Positions 61,258 to 64,000 of a DNA stretch of 64,000 nt are shown in pieces (the stretch's first letter is position 1; each line of letters begins with the position of its first letter). The notes below the pieces were generated by a model. That model was not told the DNA's origin, made no database searches, and saw nothing but the letters and a program-made list of their open reading frames with translations. This stretch comes from Sphingobium chlorophenolicum. GTDB lineage: Bacteria > Pseudomonadota > Alphaproteobacteria > Sphingomonadales > Sphingomonadaceae. The position numbers were made by a program, and so were the translations under genes. The stretch lies in the NCBI RefSeq assembly GCF_000722875.1, contig NZ_JFHR01000009.1, positions 62,001 to 126,000 on the forward strand, written 5' to 3'.

Positions 61258-62541
61258 ATGAACATCCTTCTGTTGGGCGGCGGCGGCCGCGAACATGCTC
61301 TGGCGTGGAAGCTGGCGCAATCGCCCGCCCTTTCCACCCTTTATGCCGCGCCTGGCAACCCCGGCATAGCCCAGCATGCGACATTGGTCGACCTGGATGC
61401 CACGGATCATCGCGCCGTCGTGGATTTCTGCCTGCGCCATTCGATCAGACTGGTGGTGATCGGGCCGGAAGCGCCGCTGGTCGACGGGCTGGCCGACAAT
61501 CTGCGGGTCAAGGGATATCCGGTGTTCGGTCCCGGCAAGAAGGCGGCGCAACTGGAAGGGTCGAAGGGCTTTACCAAGGATTTGTGCAAGCGGGCGGGCA
61601 TCCCCACCGCCGCCTATGAGCGCGTCACCAGCAAGGACGGCGCGATCGCCGCGTTGGACGATTTCGCGCTGCCGGTGGTGATCAAGGCCGACGGGCTGGC
61701 GGCGGGCAAGGGCGTCATCATCGCGGAAACGCGGGAACAGGCGGTCGAGGCGATTGAGGACATGTTTTCCGGCGCGTTCGGTTCGGCGGGCGCGGAAGTG
61801 GTGCTGGAAGAGTTCATGACCGGGGAGGAAGCCAGCTTCTTCGCCCTGACGGACGGCAGCGCGATCCTGCCCTTCGGATCGGCGCAGGACCACAAGAGGG
61901 TCGGCGACGGCGACACTGGTCCCAATACCGGCGGCATGGGTGCTTACAGCCCGGCGCGGGTGCTGACTCCGGAACTGGAGGCGGAGGTGATCGAGAAGAT
62001 CGTCCGTCCGACGGTCGACACGCTGGCGGCGGAGGGGACGCCCTATAGCGGCGTGCTCTATGCGGGGCTGATGCTGACCGGGGAAGGGCCGAAGCTGATC
62101 GAATATAATGCCCGTTTCGGCGATCCTGAATGTCAGGTGCTGATGATGCGTTTCGACGGCGATCTGGTCGAATTGCTGCTGGCGGTGGCGGAGGGGCGGC
62201 TGGCCGAACAGGGGCCGGTGCAACTGGCGGATCGCACTGCGCTGACCATCGTCATGGCCGCGAACGGCTATCCGGGCACGCCGGAAAAAGGCGGCGCGAT
62301 CAGCGGCATCGATGCGGCGGAAGCCAGCGGGGCGCGGGTGTTCCACGCGGGCACGGCGGACAAGGATGGCGCGATCGTCGCCAATGGCGGCCGCGTGCTG
62401 AACGTCACCGCGACCGGCGAAACGGTGAAGACGGCGCAGGAGGCGGCCTATCGGGCGGTGGACGCCATCGGCTTCCCGACCGGCTTCTGCCGCCGGGATA
62501 TCGGCTGGCGGGAAGTCGCGCGGGAGGAAGCAGCGCGCTGA
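61258..62541 (+). CDS. purD: Phosphoribosylamine-glycine ligase
   Basis: The 427-residue ATP-grasp enzyme joins glycine to phosphoribosylamine, the second step of purine synthesis. It starts [19 protein letters not shown] and contains [47 protein letters not shown] and [12 protein letters not shown] longer start at 61180 has no match. Confidence 0.96.
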   Translation: MNILLLGGGGREHALAWKLAQSPALSTLYAAPGNPGIAQHATLVDLDATDHRAVVDFCLRHSIRLVVIGPEAPLVDGLADNLRVKGYPVFGPGKKAAQLEGSKGFTKDLCKRAGIPTAAYERVTSKDGAIAALDDFALPVVIKADGLAAGKGVIIAETREQAVEAIEDMFSGAFGSAGAEVVLEEFMTGEEASFFALTDGSAILPFGSAQDHKRVGDGDTGPNTGGMGAYSPARVLTPELEAEVIEKIVRPTVDTLAAEGTPYSGVLYAGLMLTGEGPKLIEYNARFGDPECQVLMMRFDGDLVELLLAVAEGRLAEQGPVQLADRTALTIVMAANGYPGTPEKGGAISGIDAAEASGARVFHAGTADKDGAIVANGGRVLNVTATGETVKTAQEAAYRAVDAIGFPTGFCRRDIGWREVAREEAAR

Positions 62542-62605
62542 TCCTCTTGCGGCGCGCCCTCAACCGCCCTTAAATAGGCCAAATTCAGTCAGGGAGGGAC
62601 GAGCG

Positions 62606-63094
62606 ATGCAGGAATTTTTCATGGACTATGGCCTGTGGCTGCTGATCGCGCTGTTGGTCATTATCGGCGTCGTCTTCCTGCTGTCCGGACGCAATCGGCC
62701 GAGCGAGCCTGTTGTGCCTGCGGAGGTGAAGAAGGCGGCCGCGCCTGCTCCCGTCGCCTTCGAGCCGGTCGCGCCGGAACCTGTCGCCGCTCCGGCTGAA
62801 CCCGCCGCGCCGCAGCCGATCCCGGTCTCGCCCGCCGTCACTACCCTTTCCAGCGGTGCGGACGACCTGCTGAAGCTGAAGGGCGTCGGCCCCAAGCTGA
62901 ATACGCTGCTGATCGAACTGGGCGTCACCCGCTATGCGCAGATCGCCGGGTGGAGCGACAGCGACATCGCCGCCATCGATGCGAAGCTGGGCAATTTCAA
63001 AGGCCGCCCGGTGCGCGACCAGTGGATCGACCAAGCGAAATATCTCGCCGCTGGCGATACCGCCGGGTTCGAAGCCAAATATGGGAAGATTTGA
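62606..63094 (+). CDS. Membrane-anchored helix-hairpin-helix protein
   Basis: A 162-residue protein with one N-terminal helix (about 8-27), a Pro/Ala-rich linker (about 32-80), and a C-terminal domain LLKLKGVGPKLNTLLIELGVTRYAQIAGWS with a helix-hairpin-helix motif followed by DSDIAAIDAKLGNFKGRPVRDQWIDQA. The domain resembles the one attached to some NADH-quinone oxidoreductase and ribosomal-protein-linked proteins. The ATG has an AGGGAGGG ribosome site. Function is unknown; DNA or protein binding near the membrane is possible. Confidence 0.82.
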   Translation: MQEFFMDYGLWLLIALLVIIGVVFLLSGRNRPSEPVVPAEVKKAAAPAPVAFEPVAPEPVAAPAEPAAPQPIPVSPAVTTLSSGADDLLKLKGVGPKLNTLLIELGVTRYAQIAGWSDSDIAAIDAKLGNFKGRPVRDQWIDQAKYLAAGDTAGFEAKYGKI

Positions 63095-63196
63095 GCGATC
63101 AGGCGGGTAAGGGCGCTTTCAGCAGCGTGGGAGAAGGCGGCTAGTGTTCCGCGTCTTTTCGCCCTCACCCTTCCGCCGTGCTGTGCACGGCTCCCT

Positions 63197-63217
63197 CCCT
63201 CTCCCGCTGGGAGAGGG
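63197..63217. repeat. Short palindrome CCCTCTCCC-GCT-GGGAGAGGG
   Basis: A perfect 9-base inverted repeat preceded by CCCTCACCCTTCCGCC, between convergent genes. It resembles the other GC palindromes and may act as a terminator for both. Confidence 0.8.
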
Positions 63218-63229
63218 AATATTATGGGC

Positions 63230-64000
63230 TTAGGCTCGCCCTAATATTTCCTGGGCGCGGGGGGCCAGCCGTTCCGTCGCTGCGGCGTGGACGCCCGGCG
63301 CGGCGCATAGCAGGCCGAAGGCGGTCGGCTGCGGTCGGTTGAAGGAAAAGGGGTTGCCGAGCGCGTCGGTGACGATGGCCCCCGCCTCCTGCGCGATCAG
63401 CGCGGCGGCGGCGACGTCCCATTCATTGCCCCAGCGCACCGTGGCGACCAGATCGGCCTCGTCCGCCGCCACCATCGCCATGCGCAGCGCGATGCTGTTG
63501 GGCTTGTGCACGGTGACGAGATCGCGGTCGTAGCGGGGAAGCTGGTCGGCGGGCACGCGCGAACCGGGAAGGACCGCCCGCGATCCGGCCTGCAAGGTTC
63601 GTCCGTTGCGGGTCGCGCCTGCGCCGGACTGAGCGATCCACAATTCGTTGCGGGCGGGCGCGGCCAATATGCCGAAGCGCACCGCGCCATGTTCCACCAG
63701 CGCCACCGACACGGCCCAGCCGGGCCGCCCGCGCAGATAGTCCCGCGTGCCGTCGATGGGATCGACCACCCAGACGCGGGGCAGGCCGAGCCGGTGGACG
63801 GTATCCGCCGTCTCCTCCGACAGCCAGCCCGCCGACGGATCGATGGCGTAGAGCCGTTCGCGCAGCATCGCGTCCAGTTCCAGATCGGCCTCGCACACCG
63901 GATGGCCGGGCACCTTTTCCCACTGGCGCACGCGGGTCTCGCCGCCCGCCCAGAGCGTCAGGGCGCGGTCGGCGGCGTCGGAAACGGCCGCCACCACGTC
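63230..64000 (-). CDS. Inositol monophosphatase-family phosphatase (CysQ-like), partial
   Basis: At least 255 residues, cut by the window edge: the visible GTG at 63997 is probably internal. Motifs are GWLSEETAD, VWVVDPIDGTRDY (metal-binding DPxDGT) and WGNEWDVAAAALIAQEAGA. The family removes phosphate from inositol monophosphate or from 3'(2'),5'-bisphosphate nucleotides; the SEE motif and RDY variant favour the CysQ side, but the N-terminal Lys-rich part needed to decide is missing. Confidence 0.88.
   Translation of the reverse strand, partial: DVVAAVSDAADRALTLWAGGETRVRQWEKVPGHPVCEADLELDAMLRERLYAIDPSAGWLSEETADTVHRLGLPRVWVVDPIDGTRDYLRGRPGWAVSVALVEHGAVRFGILAAPARNELWIAQSGAGATRNGRTLQAGSRAVLPGSRVPADQLPRYDRDLVTVHKPNSIALRMAMVAADEADLVATVRWGNEWDVAAAALIAQEAGAIVTDALGNPFSFNRPQPTAFGLLCAAPGVHAAATERLAPRAQEILGRA

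Noticed and set aside
1-64000. CRISPR arrays, tRNA or rRNA genes, insertion sequences, prophage
   Set aside because: I found no regularly spaced direct repeats, no cloverleaf with a CCA-type end, no ribosomal sequence, no transposase and no phage structural gene. Short RNA genes could be missed without a covariance search.

Overview
The window is a stretch of alphaproteobacterial chromosome, most probably from a sphingomonad (Sphingobium/Sphingomonas type). This rests on the high GC content and strong third-position GC bias, the gene orders sufR-sufB-...-sufCDS-sufT-sufA and ybgC-tolQRAB-pal, the xseA-DUF2093 pair, an Oar-like TonB-dependent receptor, and the many short palindromic intergenic repeats typical of that group. 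The genus is inferred; no 16S gene or other diagnostic marker is present. I see no rRNA, tRNA, CRISPR array, insertion sequence or prophage. The two ends cut genes: thiC on the left and a CysQ-like phosphatase on the right.

Layout. 1-1.1 kb: a TPP riboswitch controls a small membrane protein and then thiC. 1.3-4.1 kb: a cytochrome P450 is translationally coupled to a membrane-embedded serine-hydrolase-like protein, with a divergent 97-residue protein carrying a phospholipase A2 His-Asp motif. 4.1-7.2 kb: kdsA, proA and a phospholipid N-methyltransferase-like gene. 7.4-19.6 kb: a CDC48-type double AAA ATPase, a LysR regulator, a diguanylate cyclase, a glutathione transferase, acsA, a UbiH-type hydroxylase, ilvE, a threonine aldolase and a DMT exporter. 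19.7-27.2 kb: an SDR-like gene and the long suf operon for Fe-S cluster assembly, led by its Rrf2 regulator and interrupted by a DUF559 nuclease gene bounded by inverted repeats. 27.3-32.5 kb: an AraC regulator, pyrD, a gamma-glutamyltransferase, a lipoprotein and sufE. 32.6-36 kb: a phage-shock-protein (Psp) module read from a sigma-54 promoter, with divergent pspF. 36-42 kb: a 3-hydroxyacyl-CoA dehydrogenase, then ybgC-tolQRAB-pal. 42-47 kb: a MarR-controlled FUSC/DUF1656/HlyD/NodT efflux operon. 47.4-58.3 kb: a small unknown protein, an M16 and an M28 peptidase, clpB, and an Oar-like receptor. 58.7-64 kb: an M23 peptidase, DUF2093, xseA, purD, a membrane-anchored helix-hairpin-helix protein and a CysQ-like phosphatase.

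How it works together. Most of the window is housekeeping, with a strong envelope theme: Tol-Pal for outer-membrane integrity, Psp for inner-membrane stress, KdsA for lipopolysaccharide, M23, M16 and M28 peptidases, a TonB-dependent receptor and a tripartite exporter. Overlapping ATGA or GTGA stop-start junctions mark tight operons in suf, tol, the FUSC system and the P450 pair. Regulatory sites supported by sequence are the TPP riboswitch, a near-consensus sigma-54 promoter before psp, an inverted repeat before sufR, a palindrome before the marR gene, and several intrinsic terminators. The least explained parts are the repeat-bounded DUF559 unit inside suf, the P450/hydrolase/PLA2-like trio, the riboswitch-controlled membrane protein, the extra small Psp proteins, and two terminator-ended stretches that may encode small RNAs.
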